A model generated the notes under the pieces. It worked only from the letters and a program-made list of their open reading frames with translations, did no database searches and was not told where the DNA came from. From Berkiella sp963829835 (GTDB lineage: Bacteria > Pseudomonadota > Gammaproteobacteria > Berkiellales > Berkiellaceae), in contig CAWHKC010000004.1 of assembly GCA_963829835.1 (NCBI GenBank), positions 1,860,001 through 1,924,000 on the forward strand: a stretch of 64,000 bases of DNA, in the 5' to 3' direction. The position numbers and the translations under genes were made by a program. Of the stretch, positions 8,731 to 18,273 are shown piece after piece. Every line of letters begins with the position of its first letter. The first letter of the stretch is position 1.

Positions 8731-11700
8731 ATCCCTCTCGCCCCTTTATTTTAAGACCTATTGCCACTTCATTATTGATGGTGGCATTATTATTTTCTGG
8801 GATCTTGGCTTATAAACTATTACCGGTTTCTGCTCTGCCGGAAGTGGATTACCCAACCATTCGAGTCTCCACATTTTATCCAGGCGCCAGTCCTGATGTC
8901 ATGACTTCCTTAATAACGGCTCCTTTGGAGCGTCAATTTGGACAAATGCCTGGTTTGAATCAAATGACTTCCACCAGTTCGGGCGGTGCTTCGTTAATTA
9001 CCTTACAATTTGATCTGAATATGGGATTAGATGTTGCTGAACAAGAAGTTCAAGCGGCTATCAATGCTTCTGCCAATTTTTTACCCACTAATTTACCTAA
9101 TCCGCCAGTTTACAGTAAAGTGAATCCCGCGGATGCGCCTATCATGACGCTTGCTTTAACATCAAAGACAGTTCCCCTGCCACAAGTGGAAGATTATGCA
9201 GAAACACGTTTCGCACAAAAGATTTCACAATTAAGCGGTGTCGGTTTGGTCAGCATCAGTGGTGGACAGCGACCTGCTGTGAGAATTCAGGTCAATCCAA
9301 ATGCTTTGGCAGCTTTAGGGATTACTATGGAATCGCTGCGATCAAGTATTGCAGCAGCCAATAGTAATCTTGCAAAAGGTAATTTTGATGGTAAACATCT
9401 TGCGTATACCATCAATGCCAATGATCAATTGTTAACCAGCGAATCGTTTAAGCCAATCATTATCGCCTATAAAAACGGTGCGCCTGTTAGAATAAGTGAT
9501 ATTGCTGAGGTGGTTGATGGCGCTGAAAACGTTAAGCAAGCAGCTTGGATGAATGAGACGCCAGCGGTTATTTTAAACATCCAACGTCAGCCTGGAGCCA
9601 ATGTCATTGAAGTTGTTGATAGAGTAACAAAGCTATTGCCTAAATTAAGAGCGACTTTGCCAGGTGGCATAGAAGTTTCCATATTAACCGATAGAACAAA
9701 TACTATTCGCGCTTCTGTCGAGGATGCTTTATTTGAAATGGTGCTGGCAGTTGTGTTAGTGGTGATAGTCATATTTTTGTTTTTGCGCAATTTGCCCGCG
9801 ACATTTATACCCGGCATTGCCGTTCCACTATCATTGATTGGTACTTTTGGTGTGATGTATTTATTAGGATATAGTATCAATAACCTCACCTTGATGGCAT
9901 TGACTATCGCAACAGGCTTTGTGGTAGATGACGCTATCGTTATGATAGAAAATATCTCGCGCTACATTGAACAAGGAGAAAAACCACTTCAAGCTGCGCT
10001 CAAAGGTGCTGAACAAATTGGTTTTACCATTATTTCGTTGACCGTTTCTTTAATTGCGGTGCTGATCCCCTTATTATTTATGCAAGATGTGGTTGGGCGA
10101 TTATTTCGTGAATTTGCAATTACGTTAGCCGTCGCTATTTTATTATCTGGTTTTATTTCCTTGACTCTAACTCCTATGCTATGTGCCCGTATTTTGCGTC
10201 ATAAAAAAGAGGGTGAAAAAAGTCGGTTTGAAAGGATTTCAGAAGATCTTTTAGATAGAACCATTCAAAAATATGGCGTTTCTCTAAAATGGGTTTTAAA
10301 ACATCAACCTGGCGTTTTAATCATAGCCGTGCTGACGCTTGTCATCACACTTGTTTTAGCCTATTTCATCCCTAAAGGATTTTTTCCGCTAGAGGATACT
10401 GGGGTTATTCAAGGAATAACAGAAGCTTCTCAGACTATTTCTTTTGAAGCGATGAAGGAACGTCAACAAGCACTTGGGAAAATCGTTTTAGAAGACCCCG
10501 CTGTTGAAAATATATCATCCTTTATTGGTATTGATGGCAATAATATCACACTTAATAGCGGTAACATGCAAATTACGCTCAAAGGGCTAGACGAGCGTAA
10601 AGACTCAGCTTCAGAAGTGATACGTCGCTTGCAAACCAGATTAAATGAAGTGCCAGGGATAACGCTCTACATGCAGGCTTTACAGGATATTACGATTGAT
10701 GACAAAGTCAGTCGTACTCAATATCAATATAGCATTAGTTCGCCTTATGCAGAAGATGTATCAAAGTGGAGTGCTTTATTAGTTGATAAATTACAACAAG
10801 AGAAAGTACTACGAGATGTTGCCAGCGATCAGCTCAACGGGGGTTTACAAACAACCATTTTAATTGATAGAGATACCGCCTCGCGTCTTGGGATCACCGC
10901 TTCACAAATTGATAACACACTTTATGATTCCTTTGGACAACGACAAGTTTCAACGATGTTTACGCAACTCAATCAATATTATGTGATATTAGAAGTTTTA
11001 CCAGAATTACAGCAAATGAATAAAGCCCTTAACAACGTTTTTTTAAATTCAGCAACCGGGAGTTCTATCCCCTTAAGTACCTTTACCACAATATCACAAG
11101 GAACGGGTCCGTTATTAATTAGCCGTCTAGGGCAATTTCCTGTGTCTACCATCTCGTTTAATTTAGCTCCTAATGCCGCTTTGGGGGATGCTATTACGGC
11201 TATCAATCAAGCAAAAGAAGATCTTGGTTTTCCAAGTCATATTCAAACCAGCTTTGAAGGCGCGGCGAAGATATTTCAAAGTTCGTTGGCCAATGAAGGA
11301 TGGTTGGTGTTGGCTGCCATCATCGTGGTCTATATTGTGCTGGGGGTACTATACGAAAGTTATATTCATCCTGTCACCATTCTATCAACGCTACCTTCAG
11401 CAGGCATGGGGGCATTGCTTGCTCTGATGTTGACGGGTAATGAATTTAGCATCGTAGCGTTGATTGGTATTATTTTATTAATTGGTATTGTCAAGAAAAA
11501 TGCCATTATGATGATTGACTTTGCGCTTGATTTAGAACGCAATAGTCATAAATCGCCTTATGATGCTATTTATGAGGCTTGTTTATTACGTTTTAGACCC
11601 ATTTTGATGACAACTTTAGCTGCGATGCTAGGCGCAGTTCCATTGGCATTTGGTAGTGGTATGGGTCATGAACTGCGTCAACCTTTAGGTATTAGCATTA

Positions 11701-11834
11701 TTGGTGGTTTGATATTAAGCCAATTATTAACACTTTATACGACCCCCGTGATTTATTTGACCTTTGATAGACTCTCTCGCTATGTGAGAAATAAAGATGA
11801 GCACTATCCAGAAAATGCAATAGAGCAGTCATGA
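8727..11834 (+). CDS. RND multidrug efflux permease, MdtB-like
   Basis: Proton-driven inner-membrane pump of the hydrophobe/amphiphile efflux (HAE1) type. It has 1035 residues with the usual two repeats of six helices and two large periplasmic loops. The proton-relay Asp pair in TM4 is present (GFVVDDAIVMIEN), as is the TM10 Lys (GIVKKNAIMMIDFAL). It overlaps the adaptor and the second pump by 4 bp at each end. The adjacent pump is a clear paralogue, as in MdtB/MdtC, which assemble as a heterotrimer in E. coli; a mixed trimer here is an inference. Substrates cannot be read from sequence. Confidence 0.94.
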   Translation: MNPSRPFILRPIATSLLMVALLFSGILAYKLLPVSALPEVDYPTIRVSTFYPGASPDVMTSLITAPLERQFGQMPGLNQMTSTSSGGASLITLQFDLNMGLDVAEQEVQAAINASANFLPTNLPNPPVYSKVNPADAPIMTLALTSKTVPLPQVEDYAETRFAQKISQLSGVGLVSISGGQRPAVRIQVNPNALAALGITMESLRSSIAAANSNLAKGNFDGKHLAYTINANDQLLTSESFKPIIIAYKNGAPVRISDIAEVVDGAENVKQAAWMNETPAVILNIQRQPGANVIEVVDRVTKLLPKLRATLPGGIEVSILTDRTNTIRASVEDALFEMVLAVVLVVIVIFLFLRNLPATFIPGIAVPLSLIGTFGVMYLLGYSINNLTLMALTIATGFVVDDAIVMIENISRYIEQGEKPLQAALKGAEQIGFTIISLTVSLIAVLIPLLFMQDVVGRLFREFAITLAVAILLSGFISLTLTPMLCARILRHKKEGEKSRFERISEDLLDRTIQKYGVSLKWVLKHQPGVLIIAVLTLVITLVLAYFIPKGFFPLEDTGVIQGITEASQTISFEAMKERQQALGKIVLEDPAVENISSFIGIDGNNITLNSGNMQITLKGLDERKDSASEVIRRLQTRLNEVPGITLYMQALQDITIDDKVSRTQYQYSISSPYAEDVSKWSALLVDKLQQEKVLRDVASDQLNGGLQTTILIDRDTASRLGITASQIDNTLYDSFGQRQVSTMFTQLNQYYVILEVLPELQQMNKALNNVFLNSATGSSIPLSTFTTISQGTGPLLISRLGQFPVSTISFNLAPNAALGDAITAINQAKEDLGFPSHIQTSFEGAAKIFQSSLANEGWLVLAAIIVVYIVLGVLYESYIHPVTILSTLPSAGMGALLALMLTGNEFSIVALIGIILLIGIVKKNAIMMIDFALDLERNSHKSPYDAIYEACLLRFRPILMTTLAAMLGAVPLAFGSGMGHELRQPLGISIIGGLILSQLLTLYTTPVIYLTFDRLSRYVRNKDEHYPENAIEQS

Positions 11835-14800
11835 GTATATCAACCCCCTTTATTTATCGGCCAATTGCAACGACGCTTCTAGCGATAGGATTAGCGTTAT
11901 CAGGAATAATGGCTTTTAAATTTCTACCCGTTTCTGCTTTACCGCAAATTGATTTTCCAACGGTGAGTGTTCAAGCAAGCTTACCTGGGGCAAGCCCTGA
12001 GACTATGGCTAGTTCGGTTGCAACGCCTCTTGAGCGTCAACTAGGACATATTGCAGGGATAACCGAGATCACTTCTTCTAGCACGCTGGGTTCTACCCGC
12101 ATTACGGTGCAATTTGATTTAACGCGTAATATTGATGGTGCTGCGCGCGATGTACAGGCTGCAATCAATGCCTCTCGTAGCCAGTTACCGGTTGATTTAC
12201 CAAGTCAGCCCACCTATCGTAAAGTAAATCCAGCCGACGCACCCATTATGATCATTGCGCTTACTTCTGATATCTATACACCAGGTGAGATGTACGATAC
12301 GGCCTCGACGATTCTTTCTCAGAAATTGTCACAAGTAGAAGGTATAGGTCAGGTTATAGTGGGAGGGAGTTCTCTTCCTGGTGTCAGAGTTGAACTTAAT
12401 CCTGATACCATTAACAAATATGGTATTGCGTTAGAAGACGTACGCACAGCAATTCAAGACGCTAATATTAATATTCCCAAAGGTCAAATCAATGATGGTA
12501 TTCAAACCTCAGAAATAATCACCAATGATCAGATTTTTAAAGCCATTGATTATCAATCCGTTATTGTCAGTTATAAAAATGGTGCACCTGTTAGATTATC
12601 GGATATTGGTGAGGTAGTCGATTCAGTTTCAGACTTGCGAAATGCGGGTCTTGCGAATGGTAAACCTGCTGTCATTTTAATTTTATTTAAGCAGCCTGGT
12701 GCGAACGTTATCGATACCGTAGATAATGTTAAAGCAATGATGCCAATGTTAAAGAGCGCTATTCCTGCTGCAATAGATATGACGGTGATGTTGGATAGAA
12801 CAACAACGATACGTGCATCGTTGCATGATGTAGAGTTGACTTTGATCATTGCCATATTTCTTGTCGTCATGGTGATGTATGCTTTTTTAAGAAACGCGCG
12901 TGCCGCGTTAATTCCTAGTTTAACGGTGCCGCTATCATTATTAGCAACCTTCAGTGTCATGTATTTATTAGGTTTTACGCTCGATAATTTATCATTAATG
13001 GCGCTAACCATCGCAACAGGTTTTGTGGTGGATGATGCTGTTGTTGTTCTTGAAAATATTTCTCGTCATATTGAAAAAGGAATGAAGCCGCTTGCTGCTG
13101 CTCTTTTAGGGGCCAAAGAAGTGGGTTTCACCGTGCTTTCGATGAGTATTTCATTGATTGCAGTGTTTATACCGATATTGTTAATGAGTGGGATTGTCGG
13201 ACGATTATTTCGTGAATTTGCCATCACCATGTCAATAGCCATTTTGATGTCATTAATCATATCACTCACTGTCACGCCAATGATGTGCGCTAAGTTATTA
13301 AGGTCTCAAACGACGGAAGAACAAGACAAAGTGCATCGTGGATTTGTTTTTAAAATAAGAGATTACTATGGTCATACTTTGGCATGGGTTTTGGACCATC
13401 CTAAATTAATGCTGCTAGTTACAGCAATTACGATTGCTTTTACCATTCTTTTATATAACATCATACCAAAGGGATTTTTTCCACAGCAAGACACGGGAAG
13501 AATATCGGGTTCGATTCAAGCGCAACAAAATATTTCTTTTAGTGCGTTGAAAGAAAAATTTAGTACTTATGTGAAAATCGTGGGCGAAGATCCTGCGGTT
13601 GCAACCGTCACAGGGTTTATCGGCTCCGGTGGTAATAAAACGAGTAATGCGGGCAATTTATATATTGCACTTAAACCGCTAGCAGAAAGAGAAGTGTCAT
13701 CTGAAGAAGTGATTAATCGTCTTAGAGAGAAATTAAAAGTCGTTCCCGCAGCGGATCTTTATTTACAATCAGCTCAAGATTTAGTAATAGGTGGTAGGCA
13801 AAGTAATTCACAATTTATCTATTCAATCACAGCTTTTGATCTTGATACCTTAAACTACTGGTCGCCACGTGTCATGGCAAAATTAGGAACTTTAAAAGGA
13901 CTAGTAGATTTAAATAGTGACCAGCTAAATTTTGGTTTGCAAGAATATGTGAAAATTGATCGCGATACTGCTTCAGGATTTGGGATCACAGCACAACAAA
14001 TCGATAATACTTTATACGATGCCTTTGGACAACGTCAGGTTTCTGTGATGTATACCAACATGAATCAATATTATGTTGTCATGGAAGTTGCGCCAAAGTA
14101 TTGGGAAAGACCTGAAACATTGAACAATATTTATATTAATTCATCTACTGGCCAACATGTGCCTCTGGCCACTTTTGCCAGTTTTTCTCCTAGCAATACA
14201 TTATTACAGGTAAGCCATCAAGGTCAGTTCCCTGCAGCATCCTTATCCTTTAATTTACCACCGGGGATAGCGTTGGGGCAGGCGGTTGATATGATTAACG
14301 AATCCATCGGTGAATTGAATCTACCAGAAGGAACCATCAGTGGATCTTTTCAAGGCACAGCGCAAGTGTTTCAAGCCTCTTTAGCATCAGAACCGTACTT
14401 AATTTTGGCAGCGCTAGTGGCCGTTTATATTGTTCTGGGGATGCTTTATGAAAGTACCATTCACCCCATCACTATTTTATCGACACTGCCATCTGCAGGC
14501 GTGGGTGCATTGCTTGCGTTAATAATAACCAATACACAATTAAGCTTAATTGCTTTAATTGGAGTCATTTTGCTGATTGGTATCGTGAAAAAGAATGCGA
14601 TAATGATGATTGATTTTGCTTTGGTGCTGGAACGCACTGAAAACAAATCTTCAAAAGAAGCAATCTATGAGGCTTGTATTTTACGATTTCGTCCGATCAT
14701 GATGACCACCATGGCAGCCTTGTTAAGCGCTACGCCGTTAGCTTTTGGAACTGGCGTTGGTTCTGAATTACGGCGCCCCTTAGGTATAGCCATTATTGGT

Positions 14801-14950
14801 GGGTTAATTTTCAGCCAGATGTTAACTTTATATACAACACCCGTGATTTATTTAGAGTTTGAGAATTTAGCGCTGTGGAGTAAGCGAAAATGGAGAAAGC
14901 GATTTCCAGGTCAAGAACCTCCTTTTCCGTCTGAGGTAATACATTCATGA
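11831..14950 (+). CDS. RND multidrug efflux permease, MdtC-like
   Basis: Second pump subunit, 1039 aa, aligned along its full length with the preceding gene (shared FLPVSALPQIDFP-type N-terminus, GFVVDDAVVVLEN relay motif, GIVKKNAIMMIDFAL near the C-terminus). Both pumps retain the relay Asp and Lys residues, so neither looks inactive. It begins in an ATGA overlap with the first pump and ends in one with the outer-membrane factor, so stoichiometric translation is likely. Confidence 0.94.
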   Translation: MSISTPFIYRPIATTLLAIGLALSGIMAFKFLPVSALPQIDFPTVSVQASLPGASPETMASSVATPLERQLGHIAGITEITSSSTLGSTRITVQFDLTRNIDGAARDVQAAINASRSQLPVDLPSQPTYRKVNPADAPIMIIALTSDIYTPGEMYDTASTILSQKLSQVEGIGQVIVGGSSLPGVRVELNPDTINKYGIALEDVRTAIQDANINIPKGQINDGIQTSEIITNDQIFKAIDYQSVIVSYKNGAPVRLSDIGEVVDSVSDLRNAGLANGKPAVILILFKQPGANVIDTVDNVKAMMPMLKSAIPAAIDMTVMLDRTTTIRASLHDVELTLIIAIFLVVMVMYAFLRNARAALIPSLTVPLSLLATFSVMYLLGFTLDNLSLMALTIATGFVVDDAVVVLENISRHIEKGMKPLAAALLGAKEVGFTVLSMSISLIAVFIPILLMSGIVGRLFREFAITMSIAILMSLIISLTVTPMMCAKLLRSQTTEEQDKVHRGFVFKIRDYYGHTLAWVLDHPKLMLLVTAITIAFTILLYNIIPKGFFPQQDTGRISGSIQAQQNISFSALKEKFSTYVKIVGEDPAVATVTGFIGSGGNKTSNAGNLYIALKPLAEREVSSEEVINRLREKLKVVPAADLYLQSAQDLVIGGRQSNSQFIYSITAFDLDTLNYWSPRVMAKLGTLKGLVDLNSDQLNFGLQEYVKIDRDTASGFGITAQQIDNTLYDAFGQRQVSVMYTNMNQYYVVMEVAPKYWERPETLNNIYINSSTGQHVPLATFASFSPSNTLLQVSHQGQFPAASLSFNLPPGIALGQAVDMINESIGELNLPEGTISGSFQGTAQVFQASLASEPYLILAALVAVYIVLGMLYESTIHPITILSTLPSAGVGALLALIITNTQLSLIALIGVILLIGIVKKNAIMMIDFALVLERTENKSSKEAIYEACILRFRPIMMTTMAALLSATPLAFGTGVGSELRRPLGIAIIGGLIFSQMLTLYTTPVIYLEFENLALWSKRKWRKRFPGQEPPFPSEVIHS

Positions 14951-16434
14951 AAAAACATTGGTTCGTTATTTCCATGCTTATGCTATTAACCGCTTGTGCT
15001 GTAGGGCCAGATTATCAAAAGCCTACAATTGTTGTGCCAGAACAATATAAAGAAGCACCAGAGGGTTGGAAAATAGCTACTCCGCAAGATGATTGTGATA
15101 AAGGAAAATGGTGGTTAGTTTTTAATGATGAAATCCTCAATGGACTTGAAGAGCGGGTAAATATTTCAAATCAAAACATTAAAGTGGCTGCAGCACAATA
15201 TCAAGAAGCGCTTGCTTTGGTTCAAGAAGCACGCGCTGCCTTTTTTCCAATCATAAGTGGTTCTATCACAGCGACCCGTTCGCAAAGTTCTGCTGCCACA
15301 ACGCCAACCCAAGCAGGATCTACCCTTGGGTCGTTAGCAACAAAGGTTATCCAAAAAGAGCCCGTTGTAAATGATTTTACTGTTGGCTTAAATGGAAGTT
15401 GGTCCCCTGATATTTGGGGCCTCGTGCGTCGAACCGTTGAAGCAGCCGTAGATGGTGCACTAGCCAGTAAGGCCGAGCTTGCTTTTGTTGAACTATCAAT
15501 GCAAGCCTCACTCGCTCAATATTACTTTGAGCTTCGAGGCTTAGATGGTGATCAAAAAGTCTTAAATGATACAGTAGAAAATTATCAGAAATTATTAAAG
15601 ATTACACAAAATCAATATCATGCCGGAACTGTTTCTCAAGCTAATATTCTTCAGGTAAAAAGCTTACTAGAACTAGCACAAGTACAAGCTATCGACAATG
15701 GCATTCTACGTGCTCAATATGAACATGCGATAGCTGTTTTAACAGGACAACCCCCAGGTTGTTTTTCTATTCCTGTTAATGTAGTGAAAGTTGAGCCACC
15801 CTTTATTCCTGTTGCCTTACCTTCAACCTTGTTGGAACGCCGGCCGGATATCGCCCAAGCAGAAAGGCTCGTTGCCCAAGCAAATGCACAAATTGGGGTA
15901 GCCATTGCCGCTTATTTTCCAACATTAACCTTAACTGGGGCAGAAGGTTTTGAAAGTTCATTTATAAAGACATTATTTACCAAGCCGGCTCGCTATTGGT
16001 CCGTAGGGGCTGCGCTTGCCGATGTCATATTTGATGGCGGATTGCGCAGTGCCAAAGTAGATTTTGCGCGCGCAACTTATGATCAAACCGTGGCCACCTA
16101 TCGACAAACTGTTTTAACGGCTTTTCAAAATGTTGAAGATAATCTTGTATCGCTGCGTATATTGGATAAAGAAATGGCAAAGCAAAATGAAGCCGTGGAA
16201 ACGGCAAAGAAAACACTTAAAATAGTTATGAATGAATATAAAGCGGGCACGGCGCAGTTATCAGATATATTAAATGCAGAACTCACAGTGTATACAGCTG
16301 AAAAAGGCGCCAATGATATTGCTTATCGACGTATGAATGCTGCCGTTGGGCTTATTATGGCCCTTGGCGGAGGCTGGGATGTTTCAGATTTAACTATCAA
16401 GCCACCTGTTTACGAGGATAGGCCGCGCGCGTAA
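14947..16434 (+). CDS. Outer-membrane efflux lipoprotein (NodT/OprM family)
   Basis: Channel of the tripartite pump. A lipoprotein signal ends in the lipobox L-T-A-C (Cys at about residue 17), followed by the family-typical AVGPDYQKP. Two OEP (TolC-like) repeats follow, with LLERRPDIAQAE at the start of the second. Length 495 aa is normal. It is the last gene of the operon and its TAA is 2 bp from the stop of the convergent ABC ATPase gene. Having a dedicated outer-membrane gene means the pump need not rely on a global TolC. Confidence 0.93.
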   Translation: MKKHWFVISMLMLLTACAVGPDYQKPTIVVPEQYKEAPEGWKIATPQDDCDKGKWWLVFNDEILNGLEERVNISNQNIKVAAAQYQEALALVQEARAAFFPIISGSITATRSQSSAATTPTQAGSTLGSLATKVIQKEPVVNDFTVGLNGSWSPDIWGLVRRTVEAAVDGALASKAELAFVELSMQASLAQYYFELRGLDGDQKVLNDTVENYQKLLKITQNQYHAGTVSQANILQVKSLLELAQVQAIDNGILRAQYEHAIAVLTGQPPGCFSIPVNVVKVEPPFIPVALPSTLLERRPDIAQAERLVAQANAQIGVAIAAYFPTLTLTGAEGFESSFIKTLFTKPARYWSVGAALADVIFDGGLRSAKVDFARATYDQTVATYRQTVLTAFQNVEDNLVSLRILDKEMAKQNEAVETAKKTLKIVMNEYKAGTAQLSDILNAELTVYTAEKGANDIAYRRMNAAVGLIMALGGGWDVSDLTIKPPVYEDRPRA

Positions 16435-16436
16435 GA

Positions 16437-17189
16437 TCATAAATCAAAATATTTAATTAAATCATCTGGTGACAGCGCTGTTCTGTCTTTGCCTTTCATA
16501 TCTCTCACTATTTCACCATGATACATCATAATGGTGCGTGTGCCATAAGCTAATGCTTGGCTCATGCTGTGTGTGATCATCAACGTGGTTAATTGGTGAT
16601 TATGGATAATGTGATTGGTGACTTCCATGATATTTTTAGCGATTTTAGGATCAAGCGCTGCTGTATGTTCATCTAATAATAATACTTTTGACGATTGTAG
16701 CGTTGCCATTATCAAACTTAATGCCTGGCGTTGTCCGCCGGATAATGTAGCCACGTTATCTTTAAGACGATTTTCTAAACCCATTTTCAGCTCAGCAACA
16801 GCGGTTTTGAGTTTTTCTTTGAGTTTAGTGTTTAAGGAAAATCTTAAAGTTCTTGTTTGGCCCCGTTTATAAGCAATGCTCAAATTTTCTTCAATCGTGA
16901 GATCGGAGAATGTCCCGACCATGGGGTCTTGAAAAACTCTTGTCACTATTTTTGACCGTTTCACAGTTGGCCATTTGGTGATCTTTTGCTGATCGATGAT
17001 GACATCGCCACTATTTGCAAGTATATCGCCTGATAAAATATTCATTAAGGTCGATTTACCGGCCCCATTGCCGCCAATAACAGTAACGAACTCACCTTCT
17101 TGTACGGTTAAATTGATCCCTTTAAGCACATGATTTTCAAGTAATGTGCCAGGATTGAATATGACATGGATATTGTTAAGTTCAATCAT
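16437..17189 (-). CDS. ABC transporter ATP-binding protein (TrpZ-like, partner of BPD_transp_2 permease)
   Basis: 250-residue ATPase with Walker A GGNGAGKST (about residues 38-46), signature LSGGQRQAL, Walker B VLLLDEHTAALD and a switch His (MITHSMSQAL). The DEHTAALDPK sequence is typical of the ATPases encoded with the uncharacterised or tryptophan/tyrosine-type importers whose binding protein is PF04392. It overlaps the permease gene by 8 bp. The opposing efflux operon ends 2 bp away. Confidence 0.85.
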   Translation of the reverse strand: MIELNNIHVIFNPGTLLENHVLKGINLTVQEGEFVTVIGGNGAGKSTLMNILSGDILANSGDVIIDQQKITKWPTVKRSKIVTRVFQDPMVGTFSDLTIEENLSIAYKRGQTRTLRFSLNTKLKEKLKTAVAELKMGLENRLKDNVATLSGGQRQALSLIMATLQSSKVLLLDEHTAALDPKIAKNIMEVTNHIIHNHQLTTLMITHSMSQALAYGTRTIMMYHGEIVRDMKGKDRTALSPDDLIKYFDL

Positions 17190-18039
17190 GGGACACCCTT
17201 TTTGCTTTCATTTTGAATTTGGGCACAATCATGGTGAGGGCAACTAGAGCTGCTGTCATGATATTTAAATCAGAAGCTTGCAAACCGATATGATGTGCGT
17301 TCAGAGCAAACCCAATGGCTATACGATATAAAATGGAACCTATAATACAAGCAATGAGTGCTATCGCCATTTTTTTGCTAGGAAGCAATGATTCACCAAT
17401 AATGACTGCTGCAAGGCCTACGATAATCGTGCCAGTTCCCATAGAGATATCAGCAAACCCTTGAGATTGCGCAAAGAGCGCGCCGCTAAAAGCGACAAGC
17501 GCATTACTTAAAGCAAGAGCAATTATTTTTATTTTTCCAACACTGATACCATATGCTCGACTTACTCTTGGATTAATACCAATGGCTCTGATGCTTAATC
17601 CAAACTCAGTGGCAAAAAGCCAAATGAGAATAAGAACACAGGCTATAACAATGAGTGACATAATAAGCCATATTGAACCATGTGAAAAAAGGGAGGGCTC
17701 ATTCAAAATCGAAATATTAGGTTTTCCCATAATTCTGAGATTGATGGAATATAAAGCTGTCATGGTGAGAATACCGGCAAGTAATCCAAGAATTTGCCAT
17801 CTAACGTTGAGATAGCCTGTGAGAGCGCCTGCGCTTGCACCTGCAATGCTGGCCATTAAAGTAGCAAATAAGGGGTGATGGTGGGTTGATATCAAGACCG
17901 CGGCAACGCTGGCACCTAGTGTGAAGCTGCCATCTACGGTTAAATCGGGGAAATCGATGAGTCGAAAACTGATATAAACGCCCATCGCAACCAGAGCGTA
18001 GATTAATCCAATTTCAATCGTGCCAAGTAACTGTTCCAT
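17182..18039 (-). CDS. ABC transporter permease (TrpY-like, BPD_transp_2)
   Basis: 285-residue inner-membrane permease with about eight hydrophobic helices. The N-terminus GLIYALVAMGVYISFRLIDF and the following DLTVDGSFTLGA are hallmark features of the permease family paired with PF04392 binding proteins (tryptophan/tyrosine-type importers). No binding-protein gene lies upstream or downstream, so the pair is an orphan core or uses a binding protein encoded elsewhere. AGAGG, eight bases before the ATG, is the likely ribosome site. It overlaps an inverted-repeat arm of the structured leader at 18047-18160, so its accessibility may be controlled. Confidence 0.85.
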   Translation of the reverse strand: MEQLLGTIEIGLIYALVAMGVYISFRLIDFPDLTVDGSFTLGASVAAVLISTHHHPLFATLMASIAGASAGALTGYLNVRWQILGLLAGILTMTALYSINLRIMGKPNISILNEPSLFSHGSIWLIMSLIVIACVLILIWLFATEFGLSIRAIGINPRVSRAYGISVGKIKIIALALSNALVAFSGALFAQSQGFADISMGTGTIIVGLAAVIIGESLLPSKKMAIALIACIIGSILYRIAIGFALNAHHIGLQASDLNIMTAALVALTMIVPKFKMKAKRVSHD

Positions 18040-18046
18040 GATTTGC

Positions 18047-18160
18047 CTCTATTCGGTATTTTTGAAGAGTAAAAAAACATGACGTATCGATAGCTTTTAA
18101 ATCGATAAAAGCTAAATCGATAGGAACCGAATAGAGTTTGAAAGAATGCGGTCATGTTTT
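18047..18160 (-). promoter_or_regulatory. Structured leader of the ABC operon: interleaved inverted repeats, possible pseudoknot/attenuator over the ribosome site
   Basis: Three perfect inverted repeats are visible. IR1 is 18047-18057 with 18126-18136 (11 bp, CTCTATTCGGT type). IR2 is 18074-18083 with 18151-18160 (10 bp, AAAACATGAC/GTCATGTTTT). IR3 is 18091-18098 with 18107-18114 (8 bp, TAGCTTTT/AAAAGCTA) inside a triplicated ATCGAT motif. In RNA order the arms run IR2a, IR1a, IR3, IR2b, IR1b, so IR1 and IR2 interleave. They either form a pseudoknot or exclude each other. The IR1b arm contains most of the AGAGG site of the permease. A second partner for IR2b (AAAAAACATG, minus strand of 18200-18209) lies just upstream. 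Function is inferred from geometry only. Confidence 0.5.
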
Positions 18161-18171
18161 AGTCGCTTAAA

Positions 18172-18273
18172 TTAATTAGCATCAGTTTTTAATATATAAC
18201 ATGTTTTTTGATCTGTAAACCACCACTTGGCAGGTAAACTGTTTAATGCATCGACTTTGAGGATTGATACTCC
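18172..18273 (-). other. Short open frame with tandem Trp codons (leader peptide candidate, or frameshifted end of the upstream gene)
   Basis: This frame is open for 33 codons after a TAG at 18274-18276 and ends with TAA at 18172. It reads ...VDALNSLPAKWWFTDQKT and ends CYILKTDAN. The two adjacent Trp codons are at 18220-18225, just before the anti-IR2 sequence, and the stop is 12 bases before IR2a. An AGGGAG site sits at 18270-18275, but the only near-start codon in frame is ATC at 18262-18264; no ATG, GTG or TTG is present. Alternatively it is the true C-terminus of the gene at 18243-18542, lost through a one-base change near the AAA at 18256-18258. I cannot decide between these. Confidence 0.3.
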
